64,000 nt of DNA from Bacteroidota bacterium (GTDB lineage: Bacteria; Bacteroidota; Bacteroidia; Bacteroidales; ML635J-15). Below the pieces are notes generated by a model. It worked only from the letters and a program-made list of their open reading frames with translations. It made no database searches and was not told where the DNA came from. Below are positions 1-9,317 of this stretch, piece after piece (position 1 is the stretch's first letter; each line of letters starts with the position of its first letter). A program made the position numbers and the translations under genes. The DNA is taken from NCBI GenBank assembly GCA_029558535.1, contig JAKQEK010000197.1, positions 1 to 64,000 of the forward strand. The letters run 5' to 3'.

Positions 1-1190
1 ATGAAAAGAAAAAAATATTTGGATTAGAGAAAAATGCTTTTTTCACCGGATTAACAAGTTTTTTCACAGACACATCTACCAAAATGGTATATAGTGTGAT
101 GCCACTATTCCTATTGTCGATAGGAGCATCAAAAACAACTATCTCCTTAATTGAAGGGATTGCAGAAAGTACGGCATCATTATTAAAAGCAATTTCGGGG
201 TACTGGAGTGATAAGATTGGTAAAAACAAGCCATTCATGATTATCGGATATGGTATTACAGCCATTATAACACCTTTATATGCATTAGCAAGAATACCAA
301 TTCAGATTTTATTTTTTCGGTTTTTTGAACGCATAGGAAAAGGTTTAAGAGCGGCACCACGAGATAGCCTTATAAGTGGCTCTATTAAAAAAAATGAAGC
401 TGGTAAAACTTTTGGGTTTCAGAAAGCAATGGATAATAGTGGGGCTATTGTTGGTCCTTTGATTGCTTTCTTATTGTTATCTATTTTTCCATTAAATTAT
501 TCTTACATATTTTTATTAGCAACCATTCCAGCAATTCTTGGTGTATTAACGATTATTATTTTCATAAAAGAAGCAAAGGCAGAAAAAAAAGAAACCACCA
601 ATAAGATTTCATTAAAACTTTTACCCAAAAAGTTTTATTTCTTTCTTATTATAATTTTCGTGTTTACTCTTGGTAATTCAGCAGATGCATTATTGCTTGT
701 AAAAACAAGCGAAACAGGTATAGATAAATCATACATTCCTTTTGTATATATGATATTTAATACAGTATCTGTTTTGCTGGCCATACCGATTGGAAAATTA
801 TCGGATAGAATTGGTCGTGAAAAATTGATTATTCTGGGTTTTATAGTATATGCAATTGTTTATTATTTTTTCGGTAGGTTTAATAGTATAAATGTTTTTA
901 TTTTCTTGTTTATGCTGTATGGATTTTACAGTGCATTGACTGATGGTAGCCAGAAAGCAATGATTTCTGATATTGTTAGTAAAGACTTAAAAGGGACGGG
1001 ATTTGGAATTTATCATGCTGTACTTGGAATTACTTTATTACCTGCGAGTTTAATTGCAGGATTATTGTATGATAAGGTTAATTCAAATGCGCCATTTTAT
1101 TTTGGTTCTATAATGGCATTAATTGCTACTATACTAATGATAATATTTACAGTTTTAGACAAGAAAAAAGAAAAAATTAACGTTGCCTAA
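1..1190 (+). CDS. MFS transporter, 5' end outside or frameshifted at the window edge
   Basis: This is a multi-pass membrane transporter of the major facilitator superfamily, probably an exporter of small molecules; the substrate is unknown. The reading frame is open from base 3, and the family-like N-terminal segment (GLEKNAFFTGLTSFFTD) lies upstream of the first in-frame ATG at 84, so 84 is too late a start. About eleven to twelve hydrophobic segments follow, with the loop motif GYWSDKIGKNKP after the first pair and SDRIGREK in the second half. An out-of-frame ATG sits at base 1, and one extra A in the A7 run at 9-15 would join it to the frame. The stop codon TAA (1188-1190) lies inside the R'' core of the first attC, so the gene fills the whole of cassette A. 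Confidence 0.82.
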   Translation, partial: EKKKIFGLEKNAFFTGLTSFFTDTSTKMVYSVMPLFLLSIGASKTTISLIEGIAESTASLLKAISGYWSDKIGKNKPFMIIGYGITAIITPLYALARIPIQILFFRFFERIGKGLRAAPRDSLISGSIKKNEAGKTFGFQKAMDNSGAIVGPLIAFLLLSIFPLNYSYIFLLATIPAILGVLTIIIFIKEAKAEKKETTNKISLKLLPKKFYFFLIIIFVFTLGNSADALLLVKTSETGIDKSYIPFVYMIFNTVSVLLAIPIGKLSDRIGREKLIILGFIVYAIVYYFFGRFNSINVFIFLFMLYGFYSALTDGSQKAMISDIVSKDLKGTGFGIYHAVLGITLLPASLIAGLLYDKVNSNAPFYFGSIMALIATILMIIFTVLDKKKEKINVA

Positions 1191-1315
1191 CACGCGGTCA
1201 TAAAACATTGGGGTTTAAGTGGTATGCCAAGTGCATCGCTCGCTGGCAAGGTTCTTATCGGTTGATAGGTTCGCAGCTCCGAACTCCCCAACGTTTCATA
1301 CCGCCAACGTTAGCA
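1185..1315 (+). other. attC site 1 (end of cassette A)
   Basis: The R'' core GCCTAAC (1185-1191) and R' core GTTAGCA (1309-1315) are 131 bp apart end to end. The inner arms CGGTCATAAAACATTGGGG and CCCCAACGTTTCATACCG are nearly complementary with a one-base bulge, as in folded bottom-strand attC. The preceding MFS stop codon is inside R''. R'' predicts that cassette A begins with GTTAGGC to the left of this window. Confidence 0.85.
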
Positions 1316-1468
1316 ACAAGTGGAAAAGAAATTCTGCCACCAAAATCTTGCTGCTTTTTTTTTAAAGAAAATGATTATTAAAAAATAATCCTCAATTAAA
1401 TTGAATTTATAGAGTAATGTTCTTTATCACCCAAAAATATTAATTTCACCTTTAGAAGACAGAAAACG

Positions 1469-2527
1469 ATGGATATTATTTTAGAAATCTTAGAAAAAAT
1501 TACGCCAATAATAATAGCAATTATTATTGTGTATTTGGGTTACCGAATATGGCTAAAGCAAAAAAACTTTGAAGAAAAAAATAACAAATTGCGAGAAATA
1601 AGGCAATCAGTTTCTAATTTATTATTAATCTGGAAAGAGCTTTCAAAATTTGAAAGAAGTCTAAATCCTAAAGACCCATATAATGTAATTGTATTTAGCA
1701 ACTCAAAGCTACTTCGCAAATTCCTTAAAATTGACAGACCAAAAATTGACAGATTAAAAAAATCATATATTGAAAGCATTGACAATCTTCGGTCATACGA
1801 TATAACTTTGTTTTACGATTTAGAAAGTAGTTTTGAAAATTACACTAATTCTTTCAGTGATTTCCTAGACCCTATCCTAACGGATAAAGCTATGAATATC
1901 AAACATAAATACAAGTTGATTTTCCCACTTTTACAAGAAACAATCGGAGAGTTAGAAGAAATAATTATAAAGACATCTAATTATTTAGACAAAGATGAAA
2001 GTAATTCAATAATAAACATACTTCACTATCACTCCGAGGAAATAAATAAACCTCAAGAATTCGAAGAAATACCTGAATTTATCGTAGATATTGTAAATTC
2101 ATTTTTTCCATTAAAGGATGCCATCACTAAAAATGATTTTCATCTTCTATATCAAAACGAAACTGTTAGATGGCTTATCATAAAGATACTAAGCTCTAAA
2201 TTAATTTCATTTATTTTTGAAGACAAACCTATAGACGGGTTAAAGTTTTTACTCGGTTTCGAAGATGGAGAAATGGAACAACTAAATGAATTTTTTGAAA
2301 ACATTGATAAAGAAACTTTAATAGACTTTTTGACAATATCAGAAGAAGATAGCAACCAATTTTTAAACAACAAAGAATTCTATAATCTGATCATGGGATT
2401 GTTCATTAAAATTGAAGAAAAGGTTCCTTTTGAAATCAAACGGTTTTTTGTAAAATTAAATAATGGTGAAATCAATTTAAAAAGCAAGCTAGATGAAATT
2501 AAGTTGCAAATAACCACCAGTTGCTAA
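1469..2527 (+). CDS. Membrane-anchored protein of unknown function (cassette B)
   Basis: I do not recognise the family of this 352-aa protein. Residues about 10-27 form one strongly hydrophobic segment, followed by a positively charged stretch (YRIWLKQKNFEEKNNK). The rest is charged, mostly helical and cytoplasmic in character, with no visible catalytic motif. A single N-terminal anchor with a large helical cytoplasmic domain is a common layout among defence-associated effectors and sensors, but that is only an analogy. It is the only gene of its 1.34-kb cassette. Its stop codon TAA (2525-2527) is part of the R'' core of attC 2, the tight packing usual in integron cassettes. Confidence 0.75.
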   Translation: MDIILEILEKITPIIIAIIIVYLGYRIWLKQKNFEEKNNKLREIRQSVSNLLLIWKELSKFERSLNPKDPYNVIVFSNSKLLRKFLKIDRPKIDRLKKSYIESIDNLRSYDITLFYDLESSFENYTNSFSDFLDPILTDKAMNIKHKYKLIFPLLQETIGELEEIIIKTSNYLDKDESNSIINILHYHSEEINKPQEFEEIPEFIVDIVNSFFPLKDAITKNDFHLLYQNETVRWLIIKILSSKLISFIFEDKPIDGLKFLLGFEDGEMEQLNEFFENIDKETLIDFLTISEEDSNQFLNNKEFYNLIMGLFIKIEEKVPFEIKRFFVKLNNGEINLKSKLDEIKLQITTSC

Positions 2528-2654
2528 CAGCACCTATATGTCATGCGGGGCAGCGGTTCTAGCATAACGCGCATTACTTTGAATTTAAATCGTGGGAACT
2601 CTGAAAAAGCAATTCATTGAATCCCCGCACAACACATAGCTGCAACCGTTACCA
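2522..2654 (+). other. attC site 2 (end of cassette B)
   Basis: The cores are TGCTAAC (2522-2528) and GTTACCA (2648-2654). Arms include ATGTCATGCGGGG on the left and CCCCGCACAACACATAGCTG on the right. R'' extended to GTTGCTAAC is the exact reverse complement of GTTAGCAAC at the cassette's left end (1309-1317). Its arms closely resemble those of attC 3 and attC 5. Confidence 0.87.
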
Positions 2655-2929
2655 GCAAGCGTAGAGAACGACACGACCACCAAAAAACGACCTTAACTCA
2701 ATAGACAATTTCGCTGTTCTTTGACACAAACCGTCCTGACTTTACCGACACTCAAGCCGACCCAAATGGTTTTAAAAATTTTTTCCCACCGCACTTTTTA
2801 AAAAATAATTTTATGCCTACCCACATTTTGCACATTTGGTTTTGCCCTGACACACAATGCCATCCCTTCAGCAAAACCAAAAGAGCAAAATTTTTCCAAC
2901 GCACTTGTTCAGATTATGAAAATAAATTG
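2655..2929. other. Non-coding leader of cassette C
   Basis: I see no convincing open frame here. The + strand is unusually rich in C and A (many CACA, CCGAC and CCCAC clusters) and contains A/T runs around 2770-2815. The non-coding tail of the same cassette at 9065-9317 has a similar texture. Confidence 0.5.
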
Positions 2930-2950
2930 TAATTTTGACAAAATTGTCAA
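2930..2950 (+). promoter_or_regulatory. Promoter -7 element with overlapping Xre operator
   Basis: TAATTTTG (2930-2937) fits the Bacteroidota -7 consensus TAnnTTTG. Overlapping it, TTGACAA (2935-2941) and TTGTCAA (2944-2950) form a perfect 7-base inverted repeat with a 2-base spacer. This is 19 bp upstream of the Xre start codon. A repressor bound here would cover the -7 element and the expected transcription start, the layout expected for autoregulation by a restriction-modification controller protein. There is no good TTG at the -33 distance (TTC is found). Confidence 0.55.
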
Positions 2951-2968
2951 GGCGAAAATTTCAAGGTA

Positions 2969-3295
2969 ATGAAAGAAACATTTGGAGAATACATTCACAA
3001 TTTACGAGTTGAGCACGGCTTAACTCTAACAAAACTTGCTGCTGCACTTGATATTGACCAATCAACGCTTTCCAAAATTGAAAATCAAAAACGCAATGTT
3101 CCAGAAGAAATACTTCCCAAACTTGCCAAAGTTTTCAAACTGGACATTCAGACACTTGAAAAGGAATTTTTCAGCGAAAAAATCGCTGAAATGATTTATC
3201 GAGTTCCCGACTCAACAGAATTGTTGACACTTGCAGAGGAAAAAGCAAAATACTACAGAGTATCAAAGGTTAAACAAGGAAATTTAAAATTTTAA
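2969..3295 (+). CDS. XRE-family regulator, probable restriction-modification controller
   Basis: This 108-aa cytoplasmic DNA-binding protein has an N-terminal helix-turn-helix of the Cro/C1 (XRE) type at residues about 5-60, with the typical run LTKLAAALDIDQSTLSKIEN. A short charged C-terminal tail follows. It is the first gene of a four-gene unit, ending 3 bp before the methyltransferase start. Small XRE proteins in this position (C proteins) time the expression of methyltransferase and nuclease when a restriction system enters a new host. The inverted repeat TTGACAA-AA-TTGTCAA just upstream is the likely binding site. The controller role is inferred from context. Confidence 0.85.
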   Translation: MKETFGEYIHNLRVEHGLTLTKLAAALDIDQSTLSKIENQKRNVPEEILPKLAKVFKLDIQTLEKEFFSEKIAEMIYRVPDSTELLTLAEEKAKYYRVSKVKQGNLKF

Positions 3296-3298
3296 AAA

Positions 3299-4216
3299 AT
3301 GGCGAAATCAATAGAACAATACTTAAACAAGGTTATTCAAGGCGACTGCTTAGAGGTAATGAAAAATATTCCGAGCAAATCCATTGATATGATTCTTTGT
3401 GATTTACCATACGGAACAACCCAAAACAAGTGGGATTCAGTAATTGACTTAGACCAGCTTTGGGAACATTATGAAAGAATAATCAAAGATGATGGAGCTA
3501 TAGCCTTGACTTCACAAGGACTTTTTACAGCTAAGTTGATTATGAGTAACGAGAAATTATTCAAATACAAAATCGTTTGGATTAAATCAAAATCAACAAA
3601 CTTCCTTAACGCTAAAAAACAACCACTTCGTAAACACGAAGACATTTGCCTTTTTTATAAAAAGCAACCGACATACAACGCTCAAATGACCAATGGCGAA
3701 GCGTATGACAAAGGAATAAGAAAAGACCAATACACAGGAAGTTACGGAGACTTTAAGCCGAGACACGTTAAAAGTAATGGAGAGAGATACCCTAATGATG
3801 TTGTTTGCTACGAAGAACAACCAATAGACGATTTTGTGTATGTGAAAACAGCAGAATCAGAAGGACCAGTTTTACATCCAACACAAAAACCAATTGAATT
3901 AGGAAGATACTTAATAAAGACCTTTACAAAACCTGGGGATGTTGTCCTTGACAATGCCTGTGGAAGCGGTAGCTTTTTACTTTCTGCAATTCTTGAAAAC
4001 AGACAATTCATAGGAATTGAAAAAAACGAAGATGTTTTACTTCATAAAGTAAAGCCAGTTGATTACATTAAAATCTGCACTGATAGGATTCACGAAACAC
4101 TTAAACGCAAGGAAATTGAAGAATCAACTTTAAGATTATTCAATGAGCCAATTGCAAAATATCATACATTAAACTATGAAAAGAAACGAGAGAGATTGGG
4201 CAGGACAACTTATTAG
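3299..4216 (+). CDS. Beta-class DNA N4/N6 amino-methyltransferase
   Basis: This 305-aa enzyme should transfer methyl from S-adenosylmethionine to an exocyclic amine of adenine or cytosine in a specific DNA site. The catalytic motif IV, DLPY (residues 35-38), comes first. A central region holds the likely target-recognition part, then HPTQKP (193-198) and the SAM-binding motif DNACGSGSF (218-226). The order IV - recognition - I is that of the beta class. The last 41 bp overlap the start of the following nuclease-methyltransferase gene in another frame, which implies translational coupling. It probably protects host DNA or supplies one strand specificity. Confidence 0.88.
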   Translation: MAKSIEQYLNKVIQGDCLEVMKNIPSKSIDMILCDLPYGTTQNKWDSVIDLDQLWEHYERIIKDDGAIALTSQGLFTAKLIMSNEKLFKYKIVWIKSKSTNFLNAKKQPLRKHEDICLFYKKQPTYNAQMTNGEAYDKGIRKDQYTGSYGDFKPRHVKSNGERYPNDVVCYEEQPIDDFVYVKTAESEGPVLHPTQKPIELGRYLIKTFTKPGDVVLDNACGSGSFLLSAILENRQFIGIEKNEDVLLHKVKPVDYIKICTDRIHETLKRKEIEESTLRLFNEPIAKYHTLNYEKKRERLGRTTY

Positions 4217-7082
4217 TTGGCTTCAAGAAGCAATTCGAGAAGGGCGAACTATTTTTGAAGATGCCACAAATGATACAGGAATTAAACTTGAATCAGGTAG
4301 AACTAAGTTTCCTGATGTCTTACTTTTTACAGATAAAATTTCTGGTATTGTTTTCAATGGATGGGAATTGAAATTTCCTGACACTAATGTTGATGATAAA
4401 GAAATGCTCAAAAATGCTTTAGAAAAAGCAGAGCGTTTAAAATCTGATTCTTTTGTGACTTGGAATGGAGCAGAAGCAATCATTTGGAAGATTGAAGTTG
4501 AAAACTACTCACTAGAATCCCTTAGTAAAATCAAAGTATATCCGAAAGAAAATAATATTAACAGTCGTGATGACCTAGCAGACCCAATAAAATTCAATCG
4601 TAATGAACCATTATTACGAGCAAGAGCAAATGAAATTCTTTATGACCTTGGACAGCTTTATGAAGTAGGCGAGTTAAAGCAAGCCATTAATATTACGGGA
4701 AATATAATTGAAGCTGTAATTGAAGCATCTGCTATCATTTTACCACAATTTCAACAAGCTATAATTACGGAAAAAGGGAATAATGCTGCTTTTAGGAGAG
4801 AATATAACCAATGGAAAATATATGAAAGTTCAACTTTGAAGATACTTGCTTCTTCATCACGAAGACCCGAAAACGTAATTGAAGAAGAAGTTTTAGCCAA
4901 ATTCACATTTTATAATTTGATTGGGAAAATTTTATTTTACCTCACTTTATCAGAGAATTTAACTGGTGAATTGGAAAGACTTAACATAGAAAATCCCCAA
5001 AATTTAAAAAACACACTTGATGAATATTTTGAGGAAGCTAAGAGAATTGACTACCAAGCTATATTCAAACCTTATTTTACTGATACCTTACCATTTTCTG
5101 ATATAGTAAATCAAACCATTTTTCAGCTAATTCGAAGATTTACTGAATTTGATTTCAGAATATTACCAACAAGTGTTATAGGAACAGTCCTTGAAAATCT
5201 TGTCCCAAAATCTGAAAAACAAAAATTTGGTCAATATTTTACATCAGAAACACTTGCAAACTTTGTTGCATTTCCTGCTATTCAAACAGCCAATGATTAT
5301 GTTTTTGACCCAACATCAGGAACTGGAACATTTCTAAATTCCTTTTACCAAATATTGAAATATCACGGTAAAAACAATCACTCAGAGATATTAAATCAAA
5401 TATGGGGCAATGATATATCACACTTTCCTGCAATTTTATCTGTAATAAATCTTTATAAACAAGATGTTGCAAGAACCGATAACTTTCCAAGAATTACCCG
5501 AGACGATTTTTTCAATCTGAATTCAGGAGATATGATTGTATTCCCTGATTCAAGAGATTACAGAAATCAAATAGAACAGCCAATACCTGAATTTGATGTT
5601 ATTGCAAGTAACTTTCCATTTATACAACAAGAAGATATTCCAAACGAAGTTTTGACAGCTTTTTTTAGAGAAAAATTTGAGGCTCGACAGCAAGCATTCT
5701 TACAGGATAGGTCTTTTAAAATTAACGAACGTTCAGATTATTTTACATACTGTATATACAATTCAATACGATTTCTTAAGAATGGTGGATTCTTATCAGC
5801 AATTACATCAAATGCGTGGTTGGGTAAAGAATATGGAATTCAGTTTAAAAAATTCCTACTTGATAACTTCTATGTAAAATACATTGTCCGAAGTAATGCT
5901 GAACATTGGTTTTCTGATTCCAAGGTTTCAACTATTTTTGTTGTCTTAGAGAAAGATTCAAAAAACGAACCCACAAAATTTATTACACTCAATTTTAAAC
6001 TTGAGGATGAACTAAATCAAGAAAATACACTAACCCAACTCGAGCAAATAGAAACCATTTACTCTGAAATTGACAATTGCAATTTTTTAAGAAATTTAAA
6101 CTGGCGAAAGGATGCCACCTTTGATGATTTATTTCATAAATTAGACGAGAGTATTACTGTATGTATAGTTCCCAAAGATAAACTCTTAGAGTCGCTTCAA
6201 ACACAAGAAAATTGGTCAAAATATTTTATTTCTTCTAATCTTTTCGAAAAGTTTGATAACTATACTACTGAATTATTCCCTTCAAAAATTGATGTTTTTC
6301 GTGGAGAAAGGACAGGTTGGAATCCAATGTTTATTGTTTCAGAGGATGATGTTGTTGACTCTGAAATTGAAGAAAACTTTCTAATTCCATATTTGAAAGA
6401 TTCATCCGAGTTAGATACTATTGATTTCTCTGGAAATTTAAATCATTATTTATTTGTTTGTGATAAACCAATTGATGAATTAAGAAGTGATTTTCAAGGC
6501 GCATATAATTGGATAAGAAGGTTTGAAAATCTACCAAATAAAAATCATACAAAAACTGTTTCTGAAGCAAATGCAAATCATAGACCTTTTTGGTATAGCC
6601 TTCGACCAAAGTCTGCAAATATTGTTACTTCGATTAATCCATATGAGAGGTTCTTTTTTAGTTTTTCAGAAAATAGTTTTATCCCTGACCAAAGGCTAGT
6701 TGTATTAAATGCAGAAAATGAAAATGACCTTCAAATAATTTCTGCTCTCCTAAATTCAGTCATAACTTTTCTATCAATTGAAATGAGGGGGACAGCTCGA
6801 AATTTAGGTGTTCTTGATTTAAATGCAAATGATTTCAAACGATTAAGAGTATTAAACCCCGATTTGCTAAACGAACAACAAACCTTAGAGATTTTAGAAT
6901 CATTTGAACCTTTAAAACAAAGACCCATAAGAACTATTTTTGAAGAAGTTGAAATGGCGGACAGAATAAATTTTGATAAAACAATTCTTCGCTGTTATGG
7001 AATTGAAGAATCTGTTTTGGAAAGCCTTTACCAAACACTTGTGTTAGCCGTAAATGACAGAGTAACAATGAAAGAAAGGTAA
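4176..7082 (+). CDS. Nuclease-methyltransferase fusion, type IIG-like restriction enzyme
   Basis: This is a 968-aa protein. Near the N-terminus, P46-D47 followed by E64-L-K66 has the spacing of a PD-(D/E)xK nuclease. In the middle, DPTSGTGTF (378-386) is SAM-binding motif I and NFPF (479-482) is motif IV, in the order of gamma-class N6-adenine methyltransferases. The remaining ~450 residues probably hold the target-recognition domain. A single chain with nuclease, methylase and specificity regions matches type IIG (Eco57I-like) enzymes. The ATG at 4176 overlaps the previous gene by 41 bp and is preferred because the DWAGQLISWLQEA segment follows at once. The next gene starts 8 bp downstream. 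The target site is unknown. Confidence 0.85.
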   Translation: MKRNERDWAGQLISWLQEAIREGRTIFEDATNDTGIKLESGRTKFPDVLLFTDKISGIVFNGWELKFPDTNVDDKEMLKNALEKAERLKSDSFVTWNGAEAIIWKIEVENYSLESLSKIKVYPKENNINSRDDLADPIKFNRNEPLLRARANEILYDLGQLYEVGELKQAINITGNIIEAVIEASAIILPQFQQAIITEKGNNAAFRREYNQWKIYESSTLKILASSSRRPENVIEEEVLAKFTFYNLIGKILFYLTLSENLTGELERLNIENPQNLKNTLDEYFEEAKRIDYQAIFKPYFTDTLPFSDIVNQTIFQLIRRFTEFDFRILPTSVIGTVLENLVPKSEKQKFGQYFTSETLANFVAFPAIQTANDYVFDPTSGTGTFLNSFYQILKYHGKNNHSEILNQIWGNDISHFPAILSVINLYKQDVARTDNFPRITRDDFFNLNSGDMIVFPDSRDYRNQIEQPIPEFDVIASNFPFIQQEDIPNEVLTAFFREKFEARQQAFLQDRSFKINERSDYFTYCIYNSIRFLKNGGFLSAITSNAWLGKEYGIQFKKFLLDNFYVKYIVRSNAEHWFSDSKVSTIFVVLEKDSKNEPTKFITLNFKLEDELNQENTLTQLEQIETIYSEIDNCNFLRNLNWRKDATFDDLFHKLDESITVCIVPKDKLLESLQTQENWSKYFISSNLFEKFDNYTTELFPSKIDVFRGERTGWNPMFIVSEDDVVDSEIEENFLIPYLKDSSELDTIDFSGNLNHYLFVCDKPIDELRSDFQGAYNWIRRFENLPNKNHTKTVSEANANHRPFWYSLRPKSANIVTSINPYERFFFSFSENSFIPDQRLVVLNAENENDLQIISALLNSVITFLSIEMRGTARNLGVLDLNANDFKRLRVLNPDLLNEQQTLEILESFEPLKQRPIRTIFEEVEMADRINFDKTILRCYGIEESVLESLYQTLVLAVNDRVTMKER

Positions 7083-7090
7083 AATTAACT

Positions 7091-9064
7091 ATGGCAAAAG
7101 AACTAGAAATAAAGGTTGAAAAAGACCACATCGAATCTTTAACAAAAGCTTCTGGAGTTACGGCTATATCAGAACTTATTTGGAATAGTTTAGATGCTGA
7201 TGCAACAAATATCGAGATTGAATATAAAACAAATAACCTGAGTGTTACTCAAATAAAAATAATAGATGATGGACACGGTATGGATTTTCATTCTGCTGAA
7301 ACAGCATTTGAAAGCTTAGGAGGTTCAAATAAGAAAAACAGAACTAGAAGTCCAGGCGACAGGGTGTTACACGGAAAAGAAGGTAAAGGACGATTAAAAG
7401 CATTCGCACTTGGACACTTGATTACTTTTAAAAGCACTATTATTTCAAACGGATCAGGAAAATATTTTGAAATTAAACTTGACCGAAATGAAATTAAAAG
7501 ACCTACTATAAGTGACCTGAAAACTTTAAAGAAAGGTGAAGGGAAAAATGGAGTAGAAGTTTTAATCAACAATGTAGATGATAAAAACGCTAATGCTGTT
7601 TTCAGAGATAATGGAATAAAGGATTTAGAAGAAAAATTTGCTGTTTATTATATGTCTTATCCTGTTTTCAGGATAGCAATTAATGGCAATGATTTAGATT
7701 TTACAAGTTGCATCAAAAATCAATATGAAGAGGATATAACTTTTGAAATTGAACAATCAAATGGTGAAATAGAAAAAATACCTTTCAAGTTTAAAGTAAT
7801 TGAATGGACTCGTCAGTGCGACAAGAAGTTATACTATTGTAGCGAAAAAGGAATTTCATTTTTAGAAGACCAATTAGGAGTTAGAACTGGAAATTATCAA
7901 ATAACTGTTCATATTCTTTCAGACTTTATTGAGCAATTACATCGTAAAAGCGACTTAGTCGTAGGAAACCTAAATGATATAATTAGAGATGCAACAAACC
8001 TAGCAAAAGACATTGCTAGAAAATATATTAGGAACAGAAAGCACGAGGAAGCAAAAAACTTCATTGCGGAATTAAAACGTGAGGGTATTTACCCTTTTCC
8101 AAATACAGCCCCAAAGGATAAAGTAGAAGAAGCGGAACGACAAGTATTTGACATTGTAGCTCTTCAACTAAATGAGCATATGGCGGGCTTTAGCGAACAA
8201 GACAAAAAAGGAAAGCATCTTACTTTGACATTGATTAAAGAAGTGATGCAGAATGATACAAATGGATTGCAAAAAATACTTGAGGAAGTTATAAATCTAC
8301 CATTAAACAAAAGAGAAGAACTTACAGAAATCCTCGAAAAGACCTCCCTTTCAACAATTGTTGATGCAATGAAAGAAATTACTGATAGGTTAAGGACTGT
8401 TTATGAATTACGGCTTCTGCTTTTTGATGAGAACTACAAAGACAAAATCCTTGAAAGAAAACATTTGCACAAGATTGTAAAAAATGAAACTTGGATTTTT
8501 GGTGATGATTACACCTACGGTGCAGACGATATAAATTTAAAGAATGTTCTTAAAGCATATTTGAAACATCTTGAAAGGGAAAATTTTGAAGAAATTGTTG
8601 AAAGTGGAGATAACAGCAATCTAAATGACATTCCTGACATTTGTTTATGGAAGCAATACAGTATGGGACAATCTGGATATTTTCAAAATTTGGTAATTGA
8701 GCTTAAACGTCCGAATAAAAAAGTTGGAACAAAGGAATTAGAACAGGTAAAAGGTTATGCCCGTGCTGTAGCTAAAGACGACAGGTTTCCAAAAGAAAAA
8801 ACCAAATGGATATTTATCTTATTGGTAACCGATATGAATGATGATGCAATCAGCGAATGCAATCAGAAAGACAGAAATTTTGGACATATCGATACGAAAG
8901 ATAATTATGACGTTTATGTTAAAAAATGGGGTGACTTGTTAAATGAAGCGGATGCAAGACATCAATATCTAAAAACCAAACTGAACTACAACATTGAAGA
9001 GAATGAAGAGGGTATTAAAATATTGAAATCAAAACATAGTGAATATTTACCTGAAGAAATATAA
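7091..9064 (+). CDS. MORC/MutL-like GHKL ATPase with C-terminal PD-(D/E)xK nuclease
   Basis: This is a 657-aa protein. All Bergerat-fold ATPase motifs are visible: E28..N32..D35 (ELIWNSLDADA), DDGHGM (59-64) and GKEGKG (95-100) followed by RLKAFALG. Near the C-terminus, D516, then E537-L-K539 in VIELKRP, then ELEQVKGYA, follows the D-ExK-Q pattern of restriction-type nucleases. GHKL ATPases of this kind linked to restriction-modification genes were described by Iyer, Abhiman and Aravind as prokaryotic relatives of eukaryotic MORC. The gene lies 8 bp after the type IIG-like gene, so it is probably a subunit or back-up effector of the same system. Its role as an ATP-gated DNA clamp with nuclease activity is inferred. 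Confidence 0.82.
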   Translation: MAKELEIKVEKDHIESLTKASGVTAISELIWNSLDADATNIEIEYKTNNLSVTQIKIIDDGHGMDFHSAETAFESLGGSNKKNRTRSPGDRVLHGKEGKGRLKAFALGHLITFKSTIISNGSGKYFEIKLDRNEIKRPTISDLKTLKKGEGKNGVEVLINNVDDKNANAVFRDNGIKDLEEKFAVYYMSYPVFRIAINGNDLDFTSCIKNQYEEDITFEIEQSNGEIEKIPFKFKVIEWTRQCDKKLYYCSEKGISFLEDQLGVRTGNYQITVHILSDFIEQLHRKSDLVVGNLNDIIRDATNLAKDIARKYIRNRKHEEAKNFIAELKREGIYPFPNTAPKDKVEEAERQVFDIVALQLNEHMAGFSEQDKKGKHLTLTLIKEVMQNDTNGLQKILEEVINLPLNKREELTEILEKTSLSTIVDAMKEITDRLRTVYELRLLLFDENYKDKILERKHLHKIVKNETWIFGDDYTYGADDINLKNVLKAYLKHLERENFEEIVESGDNSNLNDIPDICLWKQYSMGQSGYFQNLVIELKRPNKKVGTKELEQVKGYARAVAKDDRFPKEKTKWIFILLVTDMNDDAISECNQKDRNFGHIDTKDNYDVYVKKWGDLLNEADARHQYLKTKLNYNIEENEEGIKILKSKHSEYLPEEI

Positions 9065-9317
9065 GAAAACAATGGAGGAAAGTAATCCATCACACAGGTG
9101 TAAGCACATTTACAAACCGCTACAAGCCCACCCGCAGACCAAAGTTTGCAAAAGAGCTTACACCTCTCCCACCCGAAAAAAAATTATTTTTTAAAATTTC
9201 CTTCCCTTCAAAAATTTTTAAAACCGCCACCCACAGCCGACACAAAACCAACCCGACAATGACAGCGAAACCCACAGTAGACAAGGACGACAGCAACTCG
9301 ACAGACAGAACGCCAGC
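9065..9317. other. Non-coding tail of cassette C with an inverted repeat
   Basis: This is a C/A-rich stretch without a credible gene. AGGTGTAAGC (9096-9105) and GCTTACACCT (9156-9165) are perfect inverted copies 50 bases apart. No attC core motif accompanies them, so I treat them as a possible transcript end structure or repeat, not an attC. Confidence 0.45.

Noticed and set aside
9096-9165. Inverted repeat AGGTGTAAGC/GCTTACACCT as a ninth attC
   Set aside because: No AAC...GTT cores at the outer ends and too short. The cassette cores on both sides already pair with each other across it.
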